In this document: piece by piece, positions 8,952 through 18,801 of the stretch
Layout: every line of letters begins with the position of its first letter
Position numbering within the stretch: position 1 is the stretch's first letter
NCBI RefSeq assembly: GCF_009391885.1
Contig: NZ_VZII01000009.1
Coordinates: 124,001 to 188,000, forward strand
Length of the DNA: 64,000 nucleotides
Source: Pseudomonas sp. MN1F
GTDB lineage: Bacteria; Pseudomonadota; Gammaproteobacteria; Pseudomonadales; Pseudomonadaceae
Direction of reading: 5' to 3'
Position numbers and translations under genes: made by a program
Notes under the pieces: model-generated
What the model was told of the DNA's origin: nothing
The model's input: only the letters and a program-made list of their open reading frames with translations
Databases searched by the model: none

Positions 8952-10343
8952 TCAGGTATGACTCAGCTCGGCATGTTCATCGCCGGCCAGCACTGCCTTG
9001 TCGGTCTCTTTCAGCAACTGGCTGGTCACCACACCCGCGGTCATCGAGCCATTCACGTTCAATGCCGTGCGGCCCATATCGATCAGTGGCTCCACCGAAA
9101 TCAGCAGCGCCACCAGTTCGACCGGCAAACCCATGGCCGGCAGCACGATCAACGCGGCGAAAGTGGCACCACCGCCGACGCCAGCCACACCCGCCGAACT
9201 CAGCGTCACGATCGCCACCAGGGTCGCGATCCACAGCGGGTCGAAGGTATTGATGCCCACCGCCGGCGCCACCATCACGGCCAACATGGCTGGATAGAGG
9301 CCCGCGCAGCCGTTCTGGCCAATGGTGGTGCCGAACGATGCACTGAAGCTGGCAATCGACTGCGGCACGCCAAGGCGACGGGTCTGCGCTTCGATGTTCA
9401 GCGGGATGCTCGCAGCGCTGGAGCGGCTGGTGAAGGCGAAGGTGAGCACTGGCCAGACCTTGCGGAAGAAGCGCAGCGGGCTCACGCCGGTGGTGGCGAG
9501 GATGATGCCGTGGACCACGAACATCAGCGCCAGGCCCAGGTACGACACCACCACGAAGCTGCCCAGCTTGAGGATGTCTTCCAGGTTCGAGCTGGCCACC
9601 ACCTTGGTCATCAGCGCCAGTACGCCGTAAGGGGTGAGCTTCATCACCACGCGTACCAGGCGCATCACCCAGGCCTGCAGGGTATCGATGGCCGACAGGG
9701 CGCGCGCGCCCTTCTCGGCGTCGTCCTTGATCAGTTGCAGCGCGGCCAGGCCGACGAACACGGCGAAGATCACCACGCTGATGATCGAGGTCGGTTTGGC
9801 TCGCGCCAGGTCGCCTACCGGGTTGCTGGGGATGAACGACAGCAGCAGCTGGGGCACATTCAGGTCGGCAACCTTGCCCACGTAATCGCTGTGGATAACC
9901 TGCATGCGCGCGCTTTCCTGGGCGCCGGCCACCAGGCCTTCGGCGCTCAGGCCGAACAGGTTGGTCAGCACAATGCCGATCAGTGCGGCAATGGCGGTGG
10001 TCAACAGCAGCGTGCCGATGCTCAGCACGCTGATGCGGCCGAGCGACGAAGCGTTGTGCAGGCGGGCCACGGCGCTGAGGATGGAGGCGAAGATCAACGG
10101 CATGACGATCATCTGCAGCAGGCCGACATAGCCGTTGCCGACCAGGTCCAGCCAGCTGATGGTGGCCTTGAGCACCGGGTGGCCGGCGCCGTAAATGCTG
10201 TGCAGGGCCAGGCCGAACGCGACGCCCAGCGCCAGGCCCAGGAGGACCTTCTTGGCCAGGCTCCAATCGGTACGGCCGGTTTGTGCCAGGCCTAGCAGCA
10301 GGGCCAGGAACGCCAGCAGGTTGAGGGACAACGGCAGGTTCAT
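8952..10343 (-). CDS. L-cystine/dicarboxylate:cation symporter (DAACS family)
   Basis: This 463-residue inner-membrane transporter belongs to the dicarboxylate/amino acid:cation symporter family and most resembles the TcyP/YdjN L-cystine importers. Eight or more hydrophobic segments are visible. The serine-rich hairpin (SRSSAASIP near residue 297) and the cation/substrate motifs in the last third ([13 protein letters not shown], then [15 protein letters not shown] near 428) are intact. The start at 10343 is the [10 protein letters not shown] methionine; upstream in-frame sequence is not family-like. A TATAAA box and an AT-rich palindrome lie upstream. Cystine is the likely substrate by subfamily; another amino acid or dicarboxylate is possible. 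Confidence 0.85.
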   Translation of the reverse strand: MNLPLSLNLLAFLALLLGLAQTGRTDWSLAKKVLLGLALGVAFGLALHSIYGAGHPVLKATISWLDLVGNGYVGLLQMIVMPLIFASILSAVARLHNASSLGRISVLSIGTLLLTTAIAALIGIVLTNLFGLSAEGLVAGAQESARMQVIHSDYVGKVADLNVPQLLLSFIPSNPVGDLARAKPTSIISVVIFAVFVGLAALQLIKDDAEKGARALSAIDTLQAWVMRLVRVVMKLTPYGVLALMTKVVASSNLEDILKLGSFVVVSYLGLALMFVVHGIILATTGVSPLRFFRKVWPVLTFAFTSRSSAASIPLNIEAQTRRLGVPQSIASFSASFGTTIGQNGCAGLYPAMLAVMVAPAVGINTFDPLWIATLVAIVTLSSAGVAGVGGGATFAALIVLPAMGLPVELVALLISVEPLIDMGRTALNVNGSMTAGVVTSQLLKETDKAVLAGDEHAELSHT

Positions 10344-10427
10344 TGAAGCTCCAGGAAAAAGCAGAAGAAGCATCGCCTCTGGTGAGCGATTGCGAACGGA
10401 AATGCTAACAGCATGAAAACAAACGAA

Positions 10428-10451
10428 TTTATACCCAAAAGTAATTTACTT
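10428..10451 (-). promoter_or_regulatory. Promoter region of the symporter with an AT-rich palindrome
   Basis: Read on the minus strand, TATAAA (10433-10428) is a good -10 element about 85 bases upstream of the symporter start. Immediately upstream, AAGTAA-T-TTACTT (10439-10451) is a perfect 6+1+6 inverted repeat covering the place of the -35 element, where I see no good consensus. This suggests a regulator-dependent promoter. The regulator is not known. Confidence 0.4.
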
Positions 10452-10585
10452 AGTCGTTTATGGAATAACTGGCGGTCGCGGATAGCAATGCACGCGACGT
10501 TTACAGTTTTGTGAAGGTCGTTGTGAGGGGCCGGAATCGGCGAATGATGCACTAGTTTTTCCGGGTCATTTCAGGAGATTCGCAC

Positions 10586-11641
10586 ATGAAGTTCGCTCCG
10601 AAAGCCCTCGTCCTGGGTTTATCCCTGCTGTTTAGTGTCGAAAGCTTCGCCACCGAGCTCAAGCACTGGCCCGCCGATGCAGCCAAGCAGCTCGACGCCA
10701 TGATTGCCGCCAATGCCCACAAAGGTAACTACGCGGTCTTTGACATGGACAACACCAGCTACCGCTACGACCTCGAAGAAGCGCTGCTGCCGTTCATGGA
10801 AAACAAGGGCCTGCTGACCCGCGACAAGCTCGACCCGTCGCTCAAGCTGATCCCGTTCAAGGACACTGCCGAGCACAAGGAAAGCCTGTTCAGCTACTAC
10901 TACCGCCTGTGCGAGATCGACGACATGGTCTGCTACCCGTGGGTGGCGCAGGTGTTTGCCGGCTTCACCCTCAAGGAACTCAAGGCTCAGGTCGATGAGC
11001 TGATGGCCTCGGGCAAGCCGATCCCCAGCACCTATTTCGAAGGCGACCAGGTCAAGGCCATCGAGGTACAACCGCCGAAGGTCTTCACTGGCCAGGCCGA
11101 GCTGTACAACAAGCTGATGGAGAATGGTATCGAGGTGTACGTGATTTCGGCGGCCTCCGAGGAACTGGTGCGCATGGTCGCTTCCGATCCCAAGTACGGC
11201 TACAACGTCAAACCGCAGAACGTGATTGGTGTCAGCCTGTTACTGAAGGATCGCGCGAACGGCCAGCTGACCACGGCGCGCAAGCAGATAAGCGCCGGGC
11301 AGTATGAGGCCAAGGCCAACGAAGGGCTGGAGCTGACGCCTTATCTGTGGACCCCCGCCACCTGGATGGCGGGCAAGCAGGCGGCGATCCTGACTTACAT
11401 CGATGAATGGAAGAAGCCGGTACTGGTGGGAGGCGATACGCCAACCAGCGATGGCTACATGCAGTTCCATGGCGTAGATGTGAACAAGGGCGGCATCCAC
11501 CTGTGGATAAACCGCAAGGCCAAGTACATGGACCAGTTGAACGGCATGATCGCGAAGAACGCGGCGGCGCAGGCCAAGGAAGGGTTGCCGGTGACGGCAG
11601 ACAAGAACTGGGTGATCGTGACGCCGGAGCAGATCCAGTAG
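10586..11641 (+). CDS. pchP: Secreted HAD-family phosphatase, phosphorylcholine phosphatase-like
   Basis: A 351-residue periplasmic phosphatase of the haloacid dehalogenase superfamily. The signal peptide is residues 1-22 (cleavage after ESFA). HAD motif I (DMDNT) falls at residues 53-57, which is 31-35 of the mature protein. Motif II is SAASEE near 181 and motif IV is [10 protein letters not shown] near 277. These match, almost residue for residue, the DMDNT, SAA and GDTPDSD motifs described for P. aeruginosa phosphorylcholine phosphatase PchP. The reaction would be release of phosphate from phosphorylcholine or similar monoesters, feeding choline use. AGGAG precedes the start at good spacing. 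The gene stands alone, away from choline catabolic genes, so the exact substrate remains inferred. Confidence 0.82.
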   Translation: MKFAPKALVLGLSLLFSVESFATELKHWPADAAKQLDAMIAANAHKGNYAVFDMDNTSYRYDLEEALLPFMENKGLLTRDKLDPSLKLIPFKDTAEHKESLFSYYYRLCEIDDMVCYPWVAQVFAGFTLKELKAQVDELMASGKPIPSTYFEGDQVKAIEVQPPKVFTGQAELYNKLMENGIEVYVISAASEELVRMVASDPKYGYNVKPQNVIGVSLLLKDRANGQLTTARKQISAGQYEAKANEGLELTPYLWTPATWMAGKQAAILTYIDEWKKPVLVGGDTPTSDGYMQFHGVDVNKGGIHLWINRKAKYMDQLNGMIAKNAAAQAKEGLPVTADKNWVIVTPEQIQ

Positions 11642-11683
11642 GCCTCGTATTGCCTGCACTGGTCTCTTCGCGGGTACAGGCAT

Positions 11684-11714
11684 AAAAAAACCGGCGCTCA
11701 GGGCGCCGGTTTCT
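11684..11714 (-). terminator. Intrinsic terminator shared by ilvD and the HAD phosphatase
   Basis: A 10-bp stem, AAACCGGCGC / GCGCCGGTTT, has a five-base loop. Read from ilvD (minus strand) it is followed by seven U residues, so it is chiefly the ilvD terminator. A short T-run on the plus strand may also serve the phosphatase gene. Confidence 0.85.
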
Positions 11715-11733
11715 CATTCACGCAGTCAGAGCC

Positions 11734-13575
11734 TCACAGCCCTTCGAGCATCGCCTTGTTACGCACAGCACCCTTGTCGGCACTGGTCGCCAGCAGGGCG
11801 TAGGCCTTCAGCGCGGTGGTTACCTTGCGTGGGCGCACTTCAGCCGGTTTCCAGCCTTTCTTGTCCTGCTCGATGCGACGGTGAGCCAGCTCTTCGTCGC
11901 TGACCAGCAGGTTGATCGAACGGTTGGGAATGTCGATCAGCACCTTGTCGCCGTCGCGCACCAGGCCGATGGCGCCGCCAGCAGCGGCCTCCGGCGAGGC
12001 GTGGCCGATCGACAGGCCCGAAGTACCGCCCGAGAAACGGCCGTCGGTGAGCAGGGCGCAGGCCTTGCCCAGGCCCTTGGACTTCAGGTACGAGGTCGGG
12101 TAGAGCATCTCTTGCATGCCCGGGCCGCCTTTCGGGCCTTCGTAACGGATGATCACGATGTCGCCGGCCTTCACTTCGTCGGCGAGGATGCCGCGCACGG
12201 CGCTGTCCTGGCTCTCGAAGATCTTCGCGTTGCCTTCGAACACGTGGATCGATTCGTCGACGCCGGCGGTCTTCACCACACAACCGTCGACCGCGATGTT
12301 GCCGTACAGCACGGCCAGGCCGCCTTCTTGCGAGTAGGCGTGCTCGAAGCTGCGGATACAGCCGTTTTCACGGTCGTCGTCGAGGGTTTCCCAACGGGTC
12401 GACTGGCTGAACGCGGTCTGGGTCGGGATGCCGGCCGGGCCTGCCTTGAAGAAGGTGTGCACGGCTTCGTCATCGGTCTGGGTGATGTCCCACTTGGCGA
12501 TGGCTTCTTCCATGCTGCGGCTGTGCACGGTCGGCAGGTCGGTGTGCAGCAGGCCGCCACGGGCGAGCGAACCGAGGATGCTGAAGATGCCGCCAGCGCG
12601 GTGCACGTCTTCCATGTGGTACTTCTGGATGTTCGGCGCCACCTTGCACAGCTGCGGCACCTTGCGCGACAGGCGGTCGATGTCGCGCAGGTCGAACTCG
12701 ACTTCACCTTCCTGGGCAGCAGCGAGCAGGTGCAGGATGGTGTTGGTCGAACCGCCCATGGCGATGTCGAGCATCATGGCGTTCTCGAACGCCTTGAAGT
12801 TGGCGATGCTGCGCGGCAGCACCGACTCGTCGTTTTCCTGGTAGTAGCGCTTGCACAGCTCGACGATGGTGCGGCCAGCGGTGAGGAACAGCTGCTCGCG
12901 GTCGGCGTGAGTGGCCAGGGTCGAACCGTTGCCCGGCAGGGCGAGACCTAAGGCTTCGGTCAGGCAGTTCATCGAGTTGGCGGTGAACATGCCGGAGCAC
13001 GAACCGCAGGTCGGGCAGGCACTGCGCTCGTACTCGGCGACTTTCTCGTCGCTGGCGGTGGAGTCAGCGGCGATGACCATGGCGTCGACCAGGTCCAGGC
13101 CGTGGCTGGCCAGCTTGGTCTTGCCGGCTTCCATCGGGCCGCCGGAAACGAAGATCACCGGGATGTTCAGGCGCAGGGCGGCCATCAGCATGCCGGGGGT
13201 GATCTTGTCGCAGTTGGAGATGCAGACGATGGCGTCGGCGCAGTGGGCGTTGACCATGTACTCGACGGCGTCGGCAATGATCTCGCGGCTTGGCAGCGAG
13301 TACAGCATGCCGTCGTGGCCCATGGCGATGCCGTCATCGACGGCGATGGTGTTGAATTCCTTGGCCACGCCACCGGCGCGTTCGATTTCGCGGGCAACCA
13401 GCTGGCCCAGGTCCTTCAGGTGCACGTGGCCCGGGACGAACTGGGTGAACGAGTTGGCGATGGCGATGATCGGTTTCTTGAAGTCTTCGTCCTTCATCCC
13501 GGTGGCACGCCACAGGGCGCGGGCGCCGGCCATGTTGCGGCCTTGGGTGGAAGTCTTGGAACGATAATCAGGCAT
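11734..13575 (-). CDS. ilvD: Dihydroxy-acid dehydratase
   Basis: A 613-residue Fe-S dehydratase that converts 2,3-dihydroxy-isovalerate and -methylvalerate to the 2-keto acids in valine and isoleucine synthesis. The cluster cysteines are present in [12 protein letters not shown] (about 119-130) and [14 protein letters not shown] (about 192-205). The length is that of the long enteric type. The start [19 protein letters not shown] is typical and preceded by AGGAG. It is monocistronic, with a strong terminator after the stop codon. No leader peptide rich in branched-chain codons was seen upstream. Confidence 0.97.
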   Translation of the reverse strand: MPDYRSKTSTQGRNMAGARALWRATGMKDEDFKKPIIAIANSFTQFVPGHVHLKDLGQLVAREIERAGGVAKEFNTIAVDDGIAMGHDGMLYSLPSREIIADAVEYMVNAHCADAIVCISNCDKITPGMLMAALRLNIPVIFVSGGPMEAGKTKLASHGLDLVDAMVIAADSTASDEKVAEYERSACPTCGSCSGMFTANSMNCLTEALGLALPGNGSTLATHADREQLFLTAGRTIVELCKRYYQENDESVLPRSIANFKAFENAMMLDIAMGGSTNTILHLLAAAQEGEVEFDLRDIDRLSRKVPQLCKVAPNIQKYHMEDVHRAGGIFSILGSLARGGLLHTDLPTVHSRSMEEAIAKWDITQTDDEAVHTFFKAGPAGIPTQTAFSQSTRWETLDDDRENGCIRSFEHAYSQEGGLAVLYGNIAVDGCVVKTAGVDESIHVFEGNAKIFESQDSAVRGILADEVKAGDIVIIRYEGPKGGPGMQEMLYPTSYLKSKGLGKACALLTDGRFSGGTSGLSIGHASPEAAAGGAIGLVRDGDKVLIDIPNRSINLLVSDEELAHRRIEQDKKGWKPAEVRPRKVTTALKAYALLATSADKGAVRNKAMLEGL

Positions 13576-14054
13576 GAAACACTCCTGGCGGCTTAATCAG
13601 GTCACAAAAAGGGGAGTGAGCTTCTCTTGTCCTTTGTACCGCAGGCCGGTTGCCACAGGCACGGATGGGGCCGAAGACCGCGCGGGATCGCCGCGTGCTT
13701 GGGCAGAGCTCATAAACCCGCCGGGGATGACTGGCGATGAATAGGCCGATTCTACACCGCTGGCGCGGAGAGGGAATGAAGATGTGTCTGGACGGTGGTT
13801 CGGGAAGGGCTCCCGACTGCTCGTAGGACGCTTCTGAAACGACGTGTGCGGGGCTGACCTTGCCGCCTGTGCTGGCTATCATCCGCCGCGCCGCATGTGC
13901 GGCTTCACGAGAAATTACCTCAATGGACCTTCCCAGTTTCAGTTCACCACGAACTTGCAAATTGGCACTGAGTGCGTCAGCGCCAGGGCTTGCGAAGGCT
14001 TGAACCTCTGAGGTCTAGGCTCGCAGGTGCCTGCGCTGGCGCCTGGAGACTCGT
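13576..14054. other. 479-base gap between divergent ilvD and the MgtE-like gene
   Basis: I find no convincing gene here. A TAGAAT -10-like element on the minus strand (about 13751-13756) could serve ilvD. A short hairpin, GCCGC-ATGT-GCGGC, lies near 13892. A 26-codon ATG frame starts at 13923 and shares the frame of the downstream MgtE-like gene, but it has no ribosome-binding site and no family resemblance. There is no sign of the missing N-terminal half of MgtE. Confidence 0.45.
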
Positions 14055-14729
14055 ATGTATTCTGTCTGCGCAAACTGCATCCGCTGCAAAGAACCGCTCT
14101 CGCATGGCCAGACCAGCGAAGCGCTGGAAAAGCTTCGCCAGGAGGTGACCGAAGACTTCCACAAAGGTGCATCGATCACCAATCACGTCGGTAACCTGCG
14201 CAATGCCACAGTCGGTCTGCTGTATCGCAAGCGAGTGCTATGGCTGGTGCTGCTGGTATTTGGCAACCTGTTTTCCGGTGCCGGTATTGCTGCCTTTGAA
14301 GAAACCATCGCCGCGCACATCGTGCTGGTGTTCTTCCTGCCTCTGTTGGTGGACAGCGGGGGGAACGCGGGAGCGCAGTCGGCCACCTTGATGGTACGGG
14401 CGCTGGCGACGGGGGAAGTGGTCATGCGCGACTGGATGCGCATGCTAGGTCGCGAATGTGGGGTGGCGTTGGCGCTCGGCGGCACCATGGCCTTGGCGGT
14501 GGCATCGCTGGGGGCTCTGCGAGGTGGCGCTGACGTCGCTTTGATAGTGGCCAGCAGCATGCTGGTTATCGTATTGATCGGTAGCCTGATCGGCATGAGC
14601 CTGCCGTTCCTGTTTACTCGCGTGAAGCTCGACCCGGCTACCGCCAGTGGTCCGTTGGTGACCTCGATCGCCGATGCGGCGGGGGTGCTGGTGTACTTCG
14701 GGATTGCGTCGCAGGTGCTGGAAATCTGA
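14055..14729 (+). CDS. MgtE-like magnesium transporter reduced to the membrane domain
   Basis: The 224-residue product corresponds to the C-terminal channel half of MgtE magnesium transporters, which are usually about 450 residues. It lacks the N-terminal superhelical domain and both CBS domains. Five helices are visible, with conserved pore motifs: SGGNAGAQS (about 101-109) and DPATASGPLVTSIADAAG (about 191-208). The first dozen residues carry C5, C8 and C11 in a CxxCxxC arrangement that is foreign to MgtE. A GGAG sits 8 bases before the ATG, so the short form has its own translation signal. It may be a genuine short MgtE/SLC41-type transporter or a degenerate remnant; the intact motifs favour function. 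Confidence 0.65.
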   Translation: MYSVCANCIRCKEPLSHGQTSEALEKLRQEVTEDFHKGASITNHVGNLRNATVGLLYRKRVLWLVLLVFGNLFSGAGIAAFEETIAAHIVLVFFLPLLVDSGGNAGAQSATLMVRALATGEVVMRDWMRMLGRECGVALALGGTMALAVASLGALRGGADVALIVASSMLVIVLIGSLIGMSLPFLFTRVKLDPATASGPLVTSIADAAGVLVYFGIASQVLEI

Positions 14730-14733
14730 TACC

Positions 14734-14760
14734 GGTCCGGGGCGCGTCGCGCCCCGGACC
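14734..14760. terminator. GC-rich hairpin between convergent MgtE-like and rlmI genes
   Basis: GGTCCGGGGCGC, GTC and GCGCCCCGGACC form a perfect 12-bp stem just after the MgtE-like stop codon and just before the convergent rlmI stop. There is little T-tract, but the position and strength suggest termination or 3'-end protection for both. Confidence 0.6.
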
Positions 14761-14767
14761 TTGCGGA

Positions 14768-15964
14768 TCAGCTGTTCGGCAGCAACCGACAGGTGATGCT
14801 CTTGATGTAGCGGGTTTCGGCGATGGCTGGATGCACCGGGTGATCCGGGCCCTGACCGCCGCGTTCGAGCAGCTGCAGGTTGCGGTCCAGGTGGCGGGCG
14901 CTGGTCAGCAGGATGTTGTGCAGGTCGTCCTCGGGCAGGTGCATCGAGCACGAGGCGCTGACCAGGATGCCGTCCTTGCTCAGCATGCGCATGGCCTGCT
15001 CGTTGAGGCGGCGGTAGGCCGCTTCGCCGTTTTTCAGGTCTTTCTTGCGCTTGATGAAGGCGGGTGGGTCGGCAATGATTACGTCGAAGCGCTCTTCGGC
15101 GGCCTTCAGCTCACGCAGGGCCTCGAACACGTCACCTTCGATGCAGGTCAGCTTCTCGCTGATGCCGTTCAGCGCGGCGTTGCGCTCGACACCATCCAGG
15201 GCAAAGCCCGAAGCATCCACGCAGAACACTTCGCTGGCGCCGAACGCGCCGGCCTGCACGCCCCAGCCACCGATGTAGCTGAACAGGTCGAGCACGCGCT
15301 TGCCTTTGACATACGGTGCCAGGCGCGCGCGGTTCATGCGGTGGTCGTAGAACCAGCCGGTCTTCTGGCCTTCGCGTACCGGGGCTTCGAACTTGACGCC
15401 GTTCTCTTCCAGCGGGACCCAGTCCGGCACTTCGCCGTAGACGGTTTCGACGTAGCGCTGCAGGCCTTCGGCGTCGCGGGCGGCGGAGTCGTTCTTGAAC
15501 AGGATGCCGCTAGGCTTGAGCACCTGGATCAGCGCCGCGATCACGTCGTCCTTGTGCGCTTCCATGGTGGCCGAGGCCAGCTGCACCACGAGGATGTCGT
15601 AGAAGCGATCGACCACCAGGCCCGGCAGCAAGTCAGAGTCGCCGTATACCAGGCGGTAGCACGGCTGGTCGAACAGGCGCTCGCGCAGCGACAGGGCGAC
15701 GTTCAGGCGGTGTACCAGCAGCGACTTGTCCAGCGGCAGCTTGATGTCACGCGACAGCAGGCGGGCGCAGATCAGGTTGTTCGGGCTCAGCGCGACGATG
15801 CCCAGCGGCTTGCCGTTGGCAGCTTCGAGTACTGCCTGCTGGCCGGCCTGGAAGCCTTGCAGCGGGGTCGCGGAAACGTCGACTTCGTTGCTGTAGACCC
15901 ACAGGTGGCCGGCGCGCAGGCGGCGGTCGGCATTGGCTTTGAGGCGAAGGCTGGGCAGGGACAT
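14768..15964 (-). CDS. rlmI: 23S rRNA (cytosine1962-C5) methyltransferase
   Basis: A 398-residue RNA methyltransferase that modifies C1962 of 23S rRNA using S-adenosylmethionine. An N-terminal PUA domain (about 5-85) is followed by an EEHEC-like middle part and a Rossmann methyltransferase domain. The SAM motif VLDLFSYIGGWGVQA is near 226, and the catalytic DPPAF and SCSMHL segments are near 308 and 352. The length equals that of E. coli RlmI. The start at MSLPSLRLKANADRRL gives the PUA domain its usual beginning. It is divergent from the HDOD gene. Confidence 0.93.
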   Translation of the reverse strand: MSLPSLRLKANADRRLRAGHLWVYSNEVDVSATPLQGFQAGQQAVLEAANGKPLGIVALSPNNLICARLLSRDIKLPLDKSLLVHRLNVALSLRERLFDQPCYRLVYGDSDLLPGLVVDRFYDILVVQLASATMEAHKDDVIAALIQVLKPSGILFKNDSAARDAEGLQRYVETVYGEVPDWVPLEENGVKFEAPVREGQKTGWFYDHRMNRARLAPYVKGKRVLDLFSYIGGWGVQAGAFGASEVFCVDASGFALDGVERNAALNGISEKLTCIEGDVFEALRELKAAEERFDVIIADPPAFIKRKKDLKNGEAAYRRLNEQAMRMLSKDGILVSASCSMHLPEDDLHNILLTSARHLDRNLQLLERGGQGPDHPVHPAIAETRYIKSITCRLLPNS

Positions 15965-16151
15965 GACGTCGCTCCGGGAAAAAAGAGCGGGATTATAGCC
16001 TGTTGGCCCCTTGCCTGCTGCAGGCCAGTGCCGCGAGGAGCCCGGAACAGACACCAATTGTCTGAATTTTTACCGCGCCGCCCACCTTTGGCGATTGGTG
16101 TGGTGCCGGAGTACGGGGTTAGAATCCGTCGTCCTTCACGAGTGTGTACGC

Positions 16152-17024
16152 ATGTCCCAAGAACTCAGCGCCGAACAGATCCAGCAAGCCTTGCAAGGCA
16201 TCACCATTCCGCCGCAACCGCAGATCATGGTCGACCTGCAGTTCGAGCAGTACATGCCTGACCCGGACCTGGAAACCATCGCCAAGCTGATTTCCCAGGA
16301 CCCAGGGCTTGCCGGTGCCTTGCTCAAGCTGGTCAATTCGCCGCATTTCGGCCTGTCGAACAAGATCGGCTCGATCCAGCGCGCGGTAAACCTGCTGGGC
16401 AGCCGCTCGATCATCAACCTGATCAACGCACAGTCGATCAAGGGCGAGATGAGCGACGAGACCATCGTCACCCTCAACCGCTTCTGGGACACCGCCCAGG
16501 ACGTGGCCATGACCTGCCTGACCCTGGCCAAGCGCACCGGCATCCAGGCTGCCGACGAGGCCTATACCCTTGGGTTGTTCCACGACTGCGGCGTACCACT
16601 GATGCTCAAGCGCTTCCCCGAGTACATGCAGGTGCTGGAAGAAGCCTACGCCAAGGCCGGTGAGGAAACTCGCGTAGTCGATACCGAGAACCGCGTCTTC
16701 AATACCAACCATTCTGTGGTTGGCTACTTCACGGCCAAATCCTGGCGCCTGCCGGAGCACATCAGCGCGGCCATCGCCAACCACCATAATGCCCTGGCGA
16801 TCTTCCGCGAAGATTCGTCGAGCAATACCCAAAGCCAGTTGAAGAACCTGCTGGCCGTGCTGAAGATGGCCGAGCACATCTGCGCCTCTTACCGCGTGCT
16901 GGGCAACCAGAGCATCGACCATGAGTGGAATGCGGTCGGCCCGCTGGTGCTGGACTATATCGGTTTGTCGGAGTACGACTTCGAGACCCTGAAACAGAAC
17001 ATTCGCGAGTTGGGTGGGCGCTGA
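16152..17024 (+). CDS. HDOD domain signalling protein
   Basis: A 290-residue protein with an HDOD domain (about 20-220), a catalytically degenerate relative of HD phosphohydrolases used in stress, motility and c-di-GMP-linked signalling. Typical segments are ISQDPGLAGALLKLVNSPHFG and LGLFHDCGVPLMLKRFP. There is no receiver, GGDEF or EAL domain, so it would act as an adaptor. The ATG at 16152 follows a TAGAAT -10 element at about 16121. It ends three bases before mutM, so the two are probably co-transcribed. The specific pathway is unknown. Confidence 0.85.
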   Translation: MSQELSAEQIQQALQGITIPPQPQIMVDLQFEQYMPDPDLETIAKLISQDPGLAGALLKLVNSPHFGLSNKIGSIQRAVNLLGSRSIINLINAQSIKGEMSDETIVTLNRFWDTAQDVAMTCLTLAKRTGIQAADEAYTLGLFHDCGVPLMLKRFPEYMQVLEEAYAKAGEETRVVDTENRVFNTNHSVVGYFTAKSWRLPEHISAAIANHHNALAIFREDSSSNTQSQLKNLLAVLKMAEHICASYRVLGNQSIDHEWNAVGPLVLDYIGLSEYDFETLKQNIRELGGR

Positions 17025-17027
17025 TCC

Positions 17028-17840
17028 ATGCCGGAATTACCTGAAGTCGAAACCACCCGGCGTGGGATTGCTCCCCATCTGGTGGGCCAACGTGTCAGCC
17101 GCGTGGTGGTGCGAGACGGGCGTCTGCGCTGGCCGATCCCTGAAGACCTCGATGTGCGCCTGTCCGGGCAGCGCATCGTCAGCGTCGAGCGGCGGGCCAA
17201 GTACCTGTTGATCAACGCCGAGGTGGGCACCTTGATCAGCCACTTGGGCATGTCGGGCAACCTGCGCCTGGTGGAGCTGGGCTTGCCTGCAGCCAAGCAT
17301 GAACATGTCGATATCGAGCTGGAATCGGGGCTGATGCTGCGTTACACCGACCCGCGACGGTTCGGTGCCATGCTCTGGAGCCTCGACCCGCTCAACCATG
17401 AGCTGCTGCTGCGCCTGGGGCCAGAGCCGTTGACCGACCTGTTTGACGGCGAGCGCCTGTTCCAGCTGTCGCGCGGGCGCTCGATGGCGGTCAAGCCCTT
17501 CATCATGGACAACGCGGTGGTGGTGGGGGTGGGCAACATCTACGCGACCGAGGCGCTGTTTGCCGCTGGCATCGACCCACGCCGTGAGGCGGGCGGGATT
17601 TCCAGGGCTCGTTACCTGAAGCTGGCGATCGAAATCAAACGGGTATTGGCCGCGGCCATCGAGCAGGGCGGCACAACCTTGCGCGATTTCATTGGCGGCG
17701 ACGGGCAGCCGGGGTACTTCCAGCAGGAATTGTTCGTCTACGGGCGGGGCGGTCAGCCGTGCAAGCTGTGCGGCACGACCTTGCGCGAGGTGAAGCTCGG
17801 GCAGCGGGCGAGCGTGTTCTGCCCGCGCTGCCAGCGCTAG
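17028..17840 (+). CDS. mutM: Formamidopyrimidine-DNA glycosylase
   Basis: A 270-residue base-excision repair enzyme that removes 8-oxoguanine and ring-opened purines and cuts the abasic site. The N-terminal catalytic proline and glutamate are in [12 protein letters not shown] at residues 2-13. A helix-two-turn-helix follows in the middle. The C-terminal zinc finger [11 protein letters not shown]...CPRCQR has all four cysteines. The length is normal. It follows the HDOD gene by three bases. Confidence 0.97.
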   Translation: MPELPEVETTRRGIAPHLVGQRVSRVVVRDGRLRWPIPEDLDVRLSGQRIVSVERRAKYLLINAEVGTLISHLGMSGNLRLVELGLPAAKHEHVDIELESGLMLRYTDPRRFGAMLWSLDPLNHELLLRLGPEPLTDLFDGERLFQLSRGRSMAVKPFIMDNAVVVGVGNIYATEALFAAGIDPRREAGGISRARYLKLAIEIKRVLAAAIEQGGTTLRDFIGGDGQPGYFQQELFVYGRGGQPCKLCGTTLREVKLGQRASVFCPRCQR

Positions 17841-17850
17841 CCGTCTGCGT

Positions 17851-18801
<951 letters not shown>

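Noticed and set aside
13568..13960. 130-codon minus-strand frame upstream of ilvD
   Set aside because: The translation is low-complexity and Arg/Pro/Ser-rich with no family resemblance. It runs into the ilvD ribosome-binding region and is best read as non-coding.
13923..14003. 26-codon frame upstream of the MgtE-like gene as a leader peptide or lost N-terminus
   Set aside because: There is no ribosome-binding site, no MgtE resemblance, and a further stop codon before the gene. The shared frame alone is weak evidence.
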